Origin: Acidobacteria bacterium 13_2_20CM_57_17
Lineage (GTDB): Bacteria > Acidobacteriota > Terriglobia > Acidiferrales > UBA7541
Length of the DNA: 40,090 bases
Assembly (NCBI GenBank): GCA_001914785.1
Contig: MNDE01000007.1
Coordinates: 1 to 40,090, forward strand
Direction: 5' to 3'
Below are positions 17,670 to 25,963 of the stretch, piece by piece; the first letter of the stretch is position 1, and every line of letters begins with the position of its first letter. The notes beneath the pieces are model-generated. The model was not told where the DNA came from, did no database searches, and was given only the letters and a program-made list of their open reading frames with translations. Made by a program: the position numbers and the translations under genes.

Positions 17670-18563
17670 CTACTTTTCGCCGAGCCAGCGGTTGAGGATA
17701 GGTTGATAGGCGTCGATGCGGCGGTCGCGCAGGAAAGGCCAGTTGCGGCGTGTATCTTCGCTCTTGGCGGGGTCGCATTCGACGACGAGCACTTCTTCCT
17801 TGTCGTTCGAAGCTTCCGCGACGATTTGGCCGAAAGGATCGGCGATGAAAGAATTTCCCCAGAATTCCAAACCGGGGTCGCCATTCTGCGGCTTGCCTTC
17901 GAAACCGACGCGATTCACCACGGCTGCGTAGACACCGTTAGCGATGGCGTGGCCGCGCTGAATGGTTTTCCACGCGTCGAGCTGCGCGGCGCCGAATTGC
18001 GCTTTTTCGTGGGGATGCCAGCCAATGCTGGTGGGATAAAAGATCACGTTCGCGCCGCCAAGAGCGGTGAGGCGCGACCCTTCGGGATACCACTGGTCCC
18101 AGCAGATTTGCACGCCGACACGCGCATATTTTGTGTCGAAATTCGGGAAGCCGAGATCGCCCGGCGTGAAATAAAACTTTTCGTAATAGAGCGGATCGTC
18201 GGGAATGTGCATCTTGCGGTATTTGCCGAGAAATGATCCGTCGGCGTCGAGTACGGCGCAAGAATTGTGATAGATGCCGGGAGCGCGGCGCTCAAAAAGA
18301 GAAACGACCAGCGCCACTTTTTTCTCCTTGGCGATTTGCGCGAGTTTTTCGGTGGTAGGGCCGGGAACCGGCTCCGAGAGATTGAAAAGCTCGGCGTCTT
18401 CCTTGCGGCAAAAGTATTCGCCGTGAAAAAGTTCGTGCAGGGAAATGATTTGCGCGCCGCGCGCGGCGGCTTCGCGAATTTTCCCGATGCCCCGCGCAAG
18501 ATTCTCATCCGCGTTCGCCGTGCATTTCATCTGCACGAGCCCGATGGTAAATTTGTCCGCCAT
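17670..18563 (-). CDS. aguB: N-carbamoylputrescine amidase
   Basis: 297 aa, nitrilase superfamily. The catalytic triad is in place: Glu44 (SLHELFHGEYFC), Lys117 (YRKMHIPDDP) and Cys154 (VQICWDQWYPEG). The HGEYFC, HIPDDP and CWDQWYPE motifs are those of plant and bacterial AguB, which converts N-carbamoylputrescine to putrescine, CO2 and ammonia. Placement just upstream of aguA on the same strand fixes the pathway. It is divergent from the deoxyhypusine-synthase-like gene, with a 160-nt shared upstream region. Length is normal for the family. Confidence 0.95.
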   Translation of the reverse strand: MADKFTIGLVQMKCTANADENLARGIGKIREAAARGAQIISLHELFHGEYFCRKEDAELFNLSEPVPGPTTEKLAQIAKEKKVALVVSLFERRAPGIYHNSCAVLDADGSFLGKYRKMHIPDDPLYYEKFYFTPGDLGFPNFDTKYARVGVQICWDQWYPEGSRLTALGGANVIFYPTSIGWHPHEKAQFGAAQLDAWKTIQRGHAIANGVYAAVVNRVGFEGKPQNGDPGLEFWGNSFIADPFGQIVAEASNDKEEVLVVECDPAKSEDTRRNWPFLRDRRIDAYQPILNRWLGEK

Positions 18564-18723
18564 GAAATTCAGTCTAGCATGAGCCGGAAATAAAATATTT
18601 GCACGCGTTTTGTAGTATCTTTTGCAACAGCATTTGTAATATCAATCAGACTGCAATCGCGCGGTTGCCCGCGAAGCAGCATTTTATCCGTGATTCCGAA
18701 TTTATTTTCGTCCAGGAGACCCG

Positions 18724-19797
18724 ATGGCGAAGCAGCGAGAGAAAACTGTGACCGGGAGAGTGCTCCACGATCCAGTAAAAGACAAACTCCGGCCGATGTT
18801 TCCGCTGGATTTGTCCAAATGCCGCACTGTCGACGAGCTGGTCCGCGCGATGGGGGACACCGCGTTCACGGGACGGCAGATCGGCGATGCCGCCGACGTT
18901 TTCGAACAAATGGCCCGCGACAAGGATTGCTTCGTGGTGATGACGCTCTCGGGCGCTTTGACGGTCGGCAAGATGGGGCTCATTTTCTGCGACCTGATCG
19001 AATCAGGCGTGGTCAACGCGATTGTCTCAACGGGCGCGCTGATGGCGCATGGACTGGTGGAAGCGACGGGTTACTCGCATTTCCGCTACAACCCCAATAT
19101 GGGCGACAAGGAACTTTTCCACGCAGGATACAACCGCGTGTACGACTCGCTCGAGCCGGAAACGAACCTCGATCACGTCGAAGAGGTGATGGACCACATT
19201 TTCAAGGCATGGGACGCGGAAGACACGGCGTGCAGCTGGAAAATTCACCGGCGTATCGGCGAGTACCTGCACAAGACGGCGCAAGGGCGAGGTATCCTAA
19301 AATCCGCTTTCGAGCACAATGTCCCTATTTTTGTTCCCGCGTTCAGCGACTCGGAGTTGGGCATTGATTTTGCGCTGCACAAAATCGCCCGGCAGAAGGA
19401 TAAGCGCCCGCTGCTGCGCTTCGACCCGTTCCTGGATTTCGAGAAGTTTGCCGACACCATGCTGGCCACCAGGCGCATGGGGATTCTGACGATCGGCGGA
19501 GGAGTTCCTCGCAATTGGTCGCAGCAGTTCGGCGTCTACGCGGAGCTGCTGGCGCGGCGCGGCTACAAGAAACTTCCACTGAAGCGCTACAACTATGGCG
19601 TGCGGATTTGCCCGGAGCCGGTCCATTGGGGTGGCTTGAGCGGAAGCACGTACACGGAAGCAGTTTCCTGGGGAAAGTTTGTGCCGCCGGAAGAAGGCGG
19701 ACGTTTCGCGGAAGTATTCGATGATGCCACGGTGGCGCTGCCTTTGATCGCCAGGGCCGTGCTGGAACGCATCGGGTACTTCAAGCGCAAAAAATAA
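18724..19797 (+). CDS. deoxyhypusine synthase-like protein (probable polyamine aminobutyltransferase)
   Basis: 357 aa. The NAD-dependent DHS fold is evident. VSTGALMAHGLVEA and the region with SDSELGIDFAL precede the glycine motif IGGGVPRNW. The catalytic lysine is Lys318 in TEAVSWGKF, equivalent to the Lys in the DEAVSWGKI motif of eukaryotic DHS. The loop just before it reads EPVHWGGLSGST rather than QEFDGSDSGA. Bacteria have no eIF5A, so protein modification is unlikely; relatives make homospermidine from putrescine. The divergent aguA/aguB neighbours and a nearby arginine decarboxylase support a polyamine role. Start ATG 18724 has CAGGAG 6 nt upstream. Confidence 0.87.
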   Translation: MAKQREKTVTGRVLHDPVKDKLRPMFPLDLSKCRTVDELVRAMGDTAFTGRQIGDAADVFEQMARDKDCFVVMTLSGALTVGKMGLIFCDLIESGVVNAIVSTGALMAHGLVEATGYSHFRYNPNMGDKELFHAGYNRVYDSLEPETNLDHVEEVMDHIFKAWDAEDTACSWKIHRRIGEYLHKTAQGRGILKSAFEHNVPIFVPAFSDSELGIDFALHKIARQKDKRPLLRFDPFLDFEKFADTMLATRRMGILTIGGGVPRNWSQQFGVYAELLARRGYKKLPLKRYNYGVRICPEPVHWGGLSGSTYTEAVSWGKFVPPEEGGRFAEVFDDATVALPLIARAVLERIGYFKRKK

Positions 19798-19906
19798 GAT
19801 AGGTGCTGCCGTTGATCGTCAGCATGATTGGAGAGGATTGGTTGCTTCAAAAAGTTTAGCAGCGGGTCCCCGGAGTCCAGAGTAATTTGCAGAAGGAGAA
19901 CCGAAA

Positions 19907-20497
19907 ATGAAGCGAATCGTGCTGGCGGCTATCCTGGGTGGCTTGACTCTGTTTGTGTGGATGTATGTGGCGCACGACTTACTCGGGCTCGGTGAAATGG
20001 GCGTGAGAGAGATTCCAAACGAAGCTGTTGCGCTGACCGCCATGCGAGGAGCAATTCCCGAAGCCGGCTTCTATCTTTTTCCGGGCTTCGGACTGGGTCC
20101 AAAGCCAACCAGCGCGCAGCGAAACGCGGCAATGCCCGAATATATGAAGAAGTATGAACAATCTCCGCATGGAGTGCTGGTCTACCATCCGCCGTCAGGT
20201 CCGTTTCACTTTAGCGCGGCGCTTGGCCGCGAATTTGCACTTAATGTTCTGCAGGCATTGCTTTCTGCGTGGCTTGTCTGGTGGGCCGCGAGCGGACGAA
20301 ATTACAGCGCGCGGGTGGGTGTCGTGACCGTCGCCGGTGTTCTTGCCGCGATAAGCAGCAACGTTGAAGATTGGATCTGGTATGACTTCCCGGGAAACTA
20401 CATCGCCGGGTACATGACCACGCAAATTGTGGGGTTCGTGCTGGCGGGTTTTGTCATCGCTGCTTTCGTCAAGAGCGAGACGGTTGCAAGGAGTTGA
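19907..20497 (+). CDS. membrane protein of unknown function
   Basis: 196 aa. It has an N-terminal hydrophobic helix (residues 4-24), a soluble loop of about 75 residues, then three hydrophobic segments (about 107-125, 133-150, 166-190). The loop carries FYLFPGFGLGP and a segment HGVLVYHPPSGPF. I do not recognise a named family. The start ATG at 19907 is backed by AAGGAG 8 nt upstream. The next gene begins 3 nt after its stop with its own ribosome site, so the two are co-transcribed. Confidence 0.82.
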   Translation: MKRIVLAAILGGLTLFVWMYVAHDLLGLGEMGVREIPNEAVALTAMRGAIPEAGFYLFPGFGLGPKPTSAQRNAAMPEYMKKYEQSPHGVLVYHPPSGPFHFSAALGREFALNVLQALLSAWLVWWAASGRNYSARVGVVTVAGVLAAISSNVEDWIWYDFPGNYIAGYMTTQIVGFVLAGFVIAAFVKSETVARS

Positions 20498-20500
20498 CCA

Positions 20501-21133
20501 ATGGCGCAAGCAAAGTCGAAAACGATCTATGACGTTCACCCCGGCGTGGCGATGGTGCAGAAGTCGCTGGCGGAGTTGAAGGAAAACACTGGGCGTTCGC
20601 TGGAAGAATGGATTGCGATTGTGCAGAAGGACGGACCAAAAGATGAGAAGTCGCGGTTCGCATGGCTGAAGACGAAGCATAAGTTGGGAATGAATCGCGC
20701 GGGGTGGATCGCGGAGCGCGGAGACGGAAAGGGCGGGGATTTAGACACGCCAGAAGTGTATTTGAAGAGCGCGGTCCGGTATGTGGAAGAACAGTACGCA
20801 GGTCCGAAAGAAAAGCTGCGGCCGATTTATGAAGAGTTGCTGACGCTGGGCAAATCGCTTGGCGATGACGTGAAAGCTTGCCCGTGCAAGACGATTGTGC
20901 CGCTGTATCGCCAGCATGTGTTTGCGCAGATCAAGCCGACGACGAATTCGCGGATCGATCTGGGCTTCGCCCTGACGCATTACAAAGGAAAACTGCCCAA
21001 GCGGCTGATCGATACAGGCGGGCTGGCGAAGAAGGACCGCATCACGCATCGCATTGAAATTACGGCCGCGGAGCAGATTGATGGCGACGTGAAGAAGTGG
21101 CTGAAGACGGCGTATAACCTAGATGAAAAGTAA
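20501..21133 (+). CDS. DUF4287/DUF5655 domain protein
   Basis: 210 aa, soluble. Residues about 10-75 (HPGVAMVQKSLAELKENTGR through WIAERGDG) match the DUF4287 pattern. The rest (about 85-205, with CKTIVPLYRQHVFAQIKP) looks like the DUF5655 module seen with it. Function of both domains is unknown; the second often appears as a stand-alone possible nucleic-acid-associated domain. The start ATG at 20501 has AAGGAG 7 nt upstream. It lies in a unit with the preceding membrane protein. Confidence 0.83.
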   Translation: MAQAKSKTIYDVHPGVAMVQKSLAELKENTGRSLEEWIAIVQKDGPKDEKSRFAWLKTKHKLGMNRAGWIAERGDGKGGDLDTPEVYLKSAVRYVEEQYAGPKEKLRPIYEELLTLGKSLGDDVKACPCKTIVPLYRQHVFAQIKPTTNSRIDLGFALTHYKGKLPKRLIDTGGLAKKDRITHRIEITAAEQIDGDVKKWLKTAYNLDEK

Positions 21134-21163
21134 AGAACGAGTCTGAAGATCCGCCACTACAAG

Positions 21164-21721
21164 TTAATCGTCCTCGCCGATGAGGATGGCGGCGCCGAGA
21201 ACAGTGGTCCAAAGGCCGCGCTTGTCGCCGACGGCGGATTGCGTGACGTTCATAGTGCGGACGATTTTGTTGGAGATGCGGTAGACCTCTTTTTTCTCAT
21301 CGAAGGACAAATCCGGGTCAAATTCCACGTTCAGAGTGGTCGCGAGCATTTCGGCGGCCAGCTCTTCGGCGTATTCGCCGGCGACTTCTTCGGTTTCACC
21401 GAACGAGTGATGCTCGGACAAATATCCGTACATGGATTTGTCACTGGGCAGCGCCAGGCCGATGCTGGCGGCGATGAGGCGGTGCGCTTCCTTGGTGGAA
21501 TTCTCGCTGATAACGGTGAACGCCACTTGCCCGGGCTTCATGTGCTTCAGCCCTTCGCTGCGGGAAATTAATTTACAGTTGGGAGGGAAAATCGAGGAGA
21601 CGCGAACGATGTTGCACGCGGCGATGCCCGCGTTGCGGAGGGCGAGCTCGAAGCTCGAAAGTCTTTCACGATGTTTACCGACGCCTTTGGTGAGGAAAAT
21701 TTTCTTCGCAACGAACGCCAT
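21164..21721 (-). CDS. pdaD: pyruvoyl-dependent arginine decarboxylase
   Basis: 185 aa, the size of the PvlArgDC proenzyme. It self-cleaves between two serines; here the site is Ser42-Ser43 in [11 protein letters not shown], giving a small beta chain and an alpha chain with a pyruvoyl cofactor. The downstream segment [11 protein letters not shown] carries the catalytic Glu region. The reaction is arginine to agmatine plus CO2, which supplies aguA and aguB 4 kb away. The start ATG at 21721 has only a distant GGAGG (about 19 nt), so expression may be modest. The assignment is firm from the cleavage motif. Confidence 0.93.
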   Translation of the reverse strand: MAFVAKKIFLTKGVGKHRERLSSFELALRNAGIAACNIVRVSSIFPPNCKLISRSEGLKHMKPGQVAFTVISENSTKEAHRLIAASIGLALPSDKSMYGYLSEHHSFGETEEVAGEYAEELAAEMLATTLNVEFDPDLSFDEKKEVYRISNKIVRTMNVTQSAVGDKRGLWTTVLGAAILIGEDD

Positions 21722-21884
21722 GGTGCCGGTTTGCCGTGCCTCCGTGATTTAGTGTGGGAGCGAAAAATTCAACCGCTGTGGAAAAGTAACAAGAAGGTAT
21801 TGCAGTGTCAACGCAATTCCGAATCTGCGAGCGCAAAGTGCGAAAGAATTGTGAACGCGCGATGACAGCCGGGGACACCAGAGA

Positions 21885-22424
21885 TCATTCGCCGGCAACG
21901 TGACGCAGCATTTTGCCGAGCGGCTTGCAAAGAGCCAGGATGTTTCCGAGGTCTTGAGCAGTAAAGTCCGGGCCGGCGCTGTGCGGATTTGCGCCTTTGC
22001 GGCTGATTTGGATGACGCCGATGACCTTGCCATCCAGCAAAATCGGCGCGCTGACCATCTTCTGGATCGCTCCAGAGGCATCCGAAGCGAACTTCACACT
22101 TTCGAAAACGGTGGCGTGCCGCGTGGCAGCGAAATTGTTTTCGATTTCGGGCCGGCTCTCACGGGCGGTGCGCGCGGCGAGCGCCGAATTGCTGGAGAGC
22201 GGAACAAAGCCGACATTTTTCAAAGCTTCTGGAACCAGAAAGTGAAGGTGACGCCAGCGCGTGGAAACCGCGAGGATGGCTACTTCATCGTGTTTGACAC
22301 CGAGGTTTTTGGCGATTTTTTCCGCCACGACAGAAAGAGAAACGCCCGGTGCGCCCTCTACTTCCGCACCGAGGGCATTGGCGATGCGCTCCATCTCCGA
22401 CACCAAGCTCGTTGTCGCGGTCAT
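21885..22424 (-). CDS. GAF-domain protein
   Basis: 179 aa from ATG at 22424 (an in-frame TTG at 22475 would add 17 residues but neither start has a good ribosome site). The sequence from about residue 35 onward follows the GAF pattern: GVKHDEVAILAV, then FVPLSSNSALAARTARE, IQKMVSAPILLDGKVIGVIQISRKG, and a final helix LGNILALCKPLGKML. GAF domains bind small ligands or form redox or signalling sensors. No output domain is attached, so the partner is unknown. It is minus-strand, divergent from sdhC. Confidence 0.82.
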   Translation of the reverse strand: MTATTSLVSEMERIANALGAEVEGAPGVSLSVVAEKIAKNLGVKHDEVAILAVSTRWRHLHFLVPEALKNVGFVPLSSNSALAARTARESRPEIENNFAATRHATVFESVKFASDASGAIQKMVSAPILLDGKVIGVIQISRKGANPHSAGPDFTAQDLGNILALCKPLGKMLRHVAGE

Positions 22425-22567
22425 GGTAATGTGGGGAATCTTGCAGCCGAGGCCGGGAGAGATGTGGCCCAGCAAATCCCGTTCGTCAGGGTACTATTTT
22501 CCGGTACTCGTGACTTCACGGCAAGAAAATTTCGAATTGTTTGTGCTCGCTGAAAGAACAGTCAAAC

Positions 22568-22596
22568 TTGCATAGGCTCAACCATCTGCCTATACT
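22568..22596 (+). promoter_or_regulatory. candidate sigma70-type promoter of sdhCAB
   Basis: TTGCAT (22568-22573), a 17-nt spacer, then TATACT (22591-22596, 5 of 6 matches to TATAAT). It is 77 nt upstream of the sdhC start and lies in the divergent region with the GAF gene. Confidence 0.5.
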
Positions 22597-22672
22597 GATT
22601 TTGCCGCGGTTCTCTACGCTCCTTCCGAGTCATGCAGCGTGACCCGGCTGGGACTTACGCGGCGGAGAGGGC

Positions 22673-23329
22673 ATGTCTTCGACGGCAACCCGGCCTGACA
22701 CAAGTTATCTGCTCCGAAAGCTGCATTCCTTTACCGGCATCCTTCCTGTTGGCGCATTCCTGGCGGAACACTTTTGGTCCAACAGCGCCGCACTGGTGAG
22801 TTCGGAAAAATACAACACGGTATCCCAAGAGCTGCAGACGATTCCGTTCCGGCTGATCGTGGAATGGGGAACGATTTTTCTGCCGATGCTGTTCCATGGC
22901 GGCTATGGGATTTACATTTGGCTGCGCGGGAAATCAAATGTTTCGGCGTATCCATGGGTAGGGAATTGGCTGTACACGACGCAGCGCTATACGGGACTGA
23001 TCGCGTTTGCTTACATTGGGTGGCATCTTTACACCGAACGCTGGCTGACGCATGGCCGGTCGACGTATGCGAATGTAGCTGCGGACATCCGGAATCCGTG
23101 GTACCTGACATTCTTTGTGATTGGGGTGCTCGCGTCTTCGTTCCATCTCGGGGCGGGCATCTGGAATTTTTTGTGTAAATGGGGACTCGCGGCTACCGTT
23201 AAAGCGCAACAGGCCGCGGGACGTTTAGGCGCGCTGGTGGGAGTGGCGTTCAGCTTGGTGGGAATTTTGATCATTATTAGCTTCCGATACGACTGGCATC
23301 CCTTCTCGGTATACCTGCCAAACAAATGA
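22673..23329 (+). CDS. sdhC: succinate dehydrogenase cytochrome b558 subunit
   Basis: 218 aa with five hydrophobic helices, the fused-type membrane anchor of B. subtilis-like succinate dehydrogenase/fumarate reductase. Candidate heme-ligand histidines are visible in KLHSFTG (His18), LAEHFW (His33), LFHGGYG, IGWHLYT and SSFHLGAG. The anchor carries electrons from the SdhB clusters to menaquinone or another quinone. The start ATG at 22673 has GGAG 5 nt upstream. Its TGA stop overlaps the sdhA ATG (ATGA), so translation is coupled. Confidence 0.93.
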   Translation: MSSTATRPDTSYLLRKLHSFTGILPVGAFLAEHFWSNSAALVSSEKYNTVSQELQTIPFRLIVEWGTIFLPMLFHGGYGIYIWLRGKSNVSAYPWVGNWLYTTQRYTGLIAFAYIGWHLYTERWLTHGRSTYANVAADIRNPWYLTFFVIGVLASSFHLGAGIWNFLCKWGLAATVKAQQAAGRLGALVGVAFSLVGILIIISFRYDWHPFSVYLPNK

Positions 23330-25110
23330 GACAGCCCAAAATCATAGTGGTAGGCGGCGGTCTGGCCGGACTGATGGCGACCATCCGCGTTGCGGAAGCG
23401 GGAATCCCGGTGGATTTATTGTCGATTGTGCCGGTGAAGCGTTCACATTCGGTTTGCGCGCAGGGTGGTATCAACGCGGCGAAAAATCAGAAGGGTGAAG
23501 GCGACACGGTCGACAAACATTTTGACGACACGATTTATGGCGGGGATTTCCTGGCGAATCAGCCGCTGGTGAAAAGAATGTGCGAGGCAGCGCCGGGAAT
23601 TATCGATCTGCTGGACCGCATGGGCGTGATGTTCAATCGCACGCCGGAAGGATTGCTGGACTACCGGCGATTTGGCGGAACGTTGTATCACCGCACGGCG
23701 TTTGCTGGCGCGACGACTGGACAGCAATTGCTTTACGCGCTGGACGAGCAAGTGCGGCGGCACGAAGCGGAAGGCAAAGTCAAAAAGTTTGAGGGAGCGA
23801 CGTTTCTTTCCGCGGTGATCGATGGCGGTGGCGTGTGCCGCGGCATTTGCGCGATGGATTTGCGGACGATGGAAATAAAAACGTTCGCGGCGGACGCGGT
23901 GATTTTTGCCACTGGCGGAAACGGCGCGATCTTCGGACGCTCGACGAATTCGGTGGTGTGCACGGGCTCTGCACAGGCCGCGCTTTTTCAGCAGGGCGTG
24001 GACTACGCCAATGGAGAATTCATCCAGGTACACCCGACGGCGATCCCCGGCGAAGACAAGCTGCGCCTGATGAGCGAATCGGCTCGCGGCGAGGGCGGGC
24101 GCGTGTGGGTGCCGCGGAATCCCGCGGAGAAGCGGGCACCGAGAAGCATTCCGGAGGCGGAGCGGTTTTATTTTCTGGAAGAGTGGTACCCAAAGTACGG
24201 CAATTTGGTTCCGCGCGACATTGCCACGCGCGCGATTCACCGCATCGTGTATCAGGAAAAATTGGGGATCGATGGGCGGTCGGCCGTTTATTTGGATGTG
24301 ACGCACATTCCGCGAGAAACACTGGACCGCAAGCTCGAAGGAATTTTGGAAATCTACGAAAAATTCCTGGGCGTCGATCCCCGCGTCGAACCGATGAAAG
24401 TGTTTCCGGCGATGCACTACACGATGGGCGGAATCTGGGTGAATGGCGAGGATCAGGCCAGCAACGTTCCCGGAATTTACGCGGCGGGCGAGTGCGAATA
24501 CCAGTATCACGGCGCGAACCGGCTGGGAGCGAACTCGCTGGTGTCATGCATTTTTGGCGGAGGAATCGCGGGACCAGCGGCGGTGAAGTACGCGAAGAAT
24601 CTCGAGAATAGCGCGGAGTCCACACCAGCTGCAGTTTTTGACGGCGAAAGAAAACGCCAGGAAGAGAAAAATCATAAGCTCATCAACCAGGATGGCTCGG
24701 AGAATCCCATTACAATTTGGCGCGAACTGGGACAGGTGATGACGGAGCACGTGACCGTCACGCGCATCAACAAGGATTTGGAAATGACCGACGGAAAGAT
24801 TCGCGCTTTACAAGAGCGCTACAAGAAGATCAATCTGAGCGACCGCACGAAGTGGTCGAACCAAACGCTGAACTTTGGGCGCGAATTGGAGAATATGATT
24901 GTTTTGGCGCGAGTGATCACTCTAGGCGCGCTGGCTCGCAACGAATCGCGCGGGGCGCACTACAAGCCGGATTTTCCGGAACGCGACGACGCGAATTGGT
25001 TGAAGACCACGCGCGCGAAGTGGGTGAATAACGACATCCAGCTTACGTATGAGCCGGTGGATATTTCCTTGATCAAGCCGCGGCCGCGGCGTTACGACGC
25101 CGCGAAGTAA
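23326..25110 (+). CDS. sdhA: succinate dehydrogenase flavoprotein subunit
   Basis: 594 aa. The FAD dinucleotide motif VVGGGLAGLMA lies at the N-terminus and the covalent-FAD His41 is in KRSHSVCAQGGINAA. Substrate-site motifs FIQVHPT, ARGEGGRVW and the HYTMGGIWVN segment are intact, as is AGECEYQYHGANRLGANSL. It oxidises succinate to fumarate in the TCA cycle. The gene is the middle cistron of sdhCAB, overlapping sdhC by 4 nt and followed by sdhB after 42 nt. Length is normal for the B. subtilis-like type. Confidence 0.97.
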   Translation: MRQPKIIVVGGGLAGLMATIRVAEAGIPVDLLSIVPVKRSHSVCAQGGINAAKNQKGEGDTVDKHFDDTIYGGDFLANQPLVKRMCEAAPGIIDLLDRMGVMFNRTPEGLLDYRRFGGTLYHRTAFAGATTGQQLLYALDEQVRRHEAEGKVKKFEGATFLSAVIDGGGVCRGICAMDLRTMEIKTFAADAVIFATGGNGAIFGRSTNSVVCTGSAQAALFQQGVDYANGEFIQVHPTAIPGEDKLRLMSESARGEGGRVWVPRNPAEKRAPRSIPEAERFYFLEEWYPKYGNLVPRDIATRAIHRIVYQEKLGIDGRSAVYLDVTHIPRETLDRKLEGILEIYEKFLGVDPRVEPMKVFPAMHYTMGGIWVNGEDQASNVPGIYAAGECEYQYHGANRLGANSLVSCIFGGGIAGPAAVKYAKNLENSAESTPAAVFDGERKRQEEKNHKLINQDGSENPITIWRELGQVMTEHVTVTRINKDLEMTDGKIRALQERYKKINLSDRTKWSNQTLNFGRELENMIVLARVITLGALARNESRGAHYKPDFPERDDANWLKTTRAKWVNNDIQLTYEPVDISLIKPRPRRYDAAK

Positions 25111-25152
25111 GTGTAGAAGCTTAGGAACGAGGCGGGAATCGGCCGAGGAATT

Positions 25153-25905
25153 ATGGCGGAAACAAAACAGGTCATCGTCAAAGTAAAACGGCAAGCGGGG
25201 CCGAAAGAAGCCGCGCGATGGGAGGAATTTTCTCTCAAATGGCGGCCGTCGATGAACGTGATCATTTGCTTGCGGGACATCGCGGAGAATCCCGTTACGC
25301 ACGACGGGAAAAAGACAACGCCGATCACTTACGATTCGAATTGCCTGGAGGAAATTTGCGGATCCTGCGCGATGCTGATTAACGGGAAGGCGCGCATGGC
25401 ATGTTCGGCGCTGGTGGATCAACTCGAACAGCCGATTCGAATCGAGCCGATGTCCAAGTTCCCGCTGGTGCGGGATCTGGCGGTCGACCGGCAGTTTATG
25501 TTTGAAAGCCTGAAGCGCGTGAAGGCCTGGATTCCCATTGATGGCACTTACAATCTTGGTGAGGGACCGCGGGTCTCGCCCGAAGTGCAGGAAAAAGGGT
25601 ATCCGCTTTCGAATTGCATCACTTGCGGGAATTGCCTAGAGGTTTGCCCACAGGTGAATGAGCACAACCAGTTCGTGGGCGCAGCGATCATCAGCCAGGT
25701 GCGTCTCTTCAATATGCATCCCACGGGAGCGATGAACAAGAGCGAGCGGATCGCGGCAATCATAGGGCCGGGAGGAATTCAGGAATGCGCCAACGCACAA
25801 AACTGCGTGCACGCTTGTCCCAAGGGAATTCCACTGACCGAGTCCATTGCTGAAGTCAATCGGGATGCGTGGAAGCAGGCGCTGCTGAGCTGGCTTGTCG
25901 GCTAA
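25153..25905 (+). CDS. sdhB: succinate dehydrogenase iron-sulfur subunit
   Basis: 250 aa. The N-terminal plant-type ferredoxin domain holds the [2Fe-2S] ligands in CLEEICGSCAMLINGKARMAC. The C-terminal domain has SNCITCGNCLEVCPQ and a later CANAQNCVHACPKG that supply the [4Fe-4S] and [3Fe-4S] clusters. It passes electrons from SdhA to the SdhC heme and quinone. It completes the three-gene sdhCAB operon with a good match in order and spacing. Start ATG 25153 follows a GAGGAATT site (GAGG). Confidence 0.96.
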   Translation: MAETKQVIVKVKRQAGPKEAARWEEFSLKWRPSMNVIICLRDIAENPVTHDGKKTTPITYDSNCLEEICGSCAMLINGKARMACSALVDQLEQPIRIEPMSKFPLVRDLAVDRQFMFESLKRVKAWIPIDGTYNLGEGPRVSPEVQEKGYPLSNCITCGNCLEVCPQVNEHNQFVGAAIISQVRLFNMHPTGAMNKSERIAAIIGPGGIQECANAQNCVHACPKGIPLTESIAEVNRDAWKQALLSWLVG

Positions 25906-25963
25906 TCACGTGGCGCACTAGACCAATTTCCGTTACCATCAATCGCTTCACTGGGGGGAAGGC

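Noticed and set aside
18724..19797. True deoxyhypusine synthase acting on eIF5A
   Set aside because: The genome is bacterial by every other gene, and no eIF5A-like gene is in the window. A small-molecule polyamine role is more likely.
23443..24510. Minus-strand frame opposite sdhA
   Set aside because: Shadow of a certain gene; the product is His/Arg-rich with no domain.
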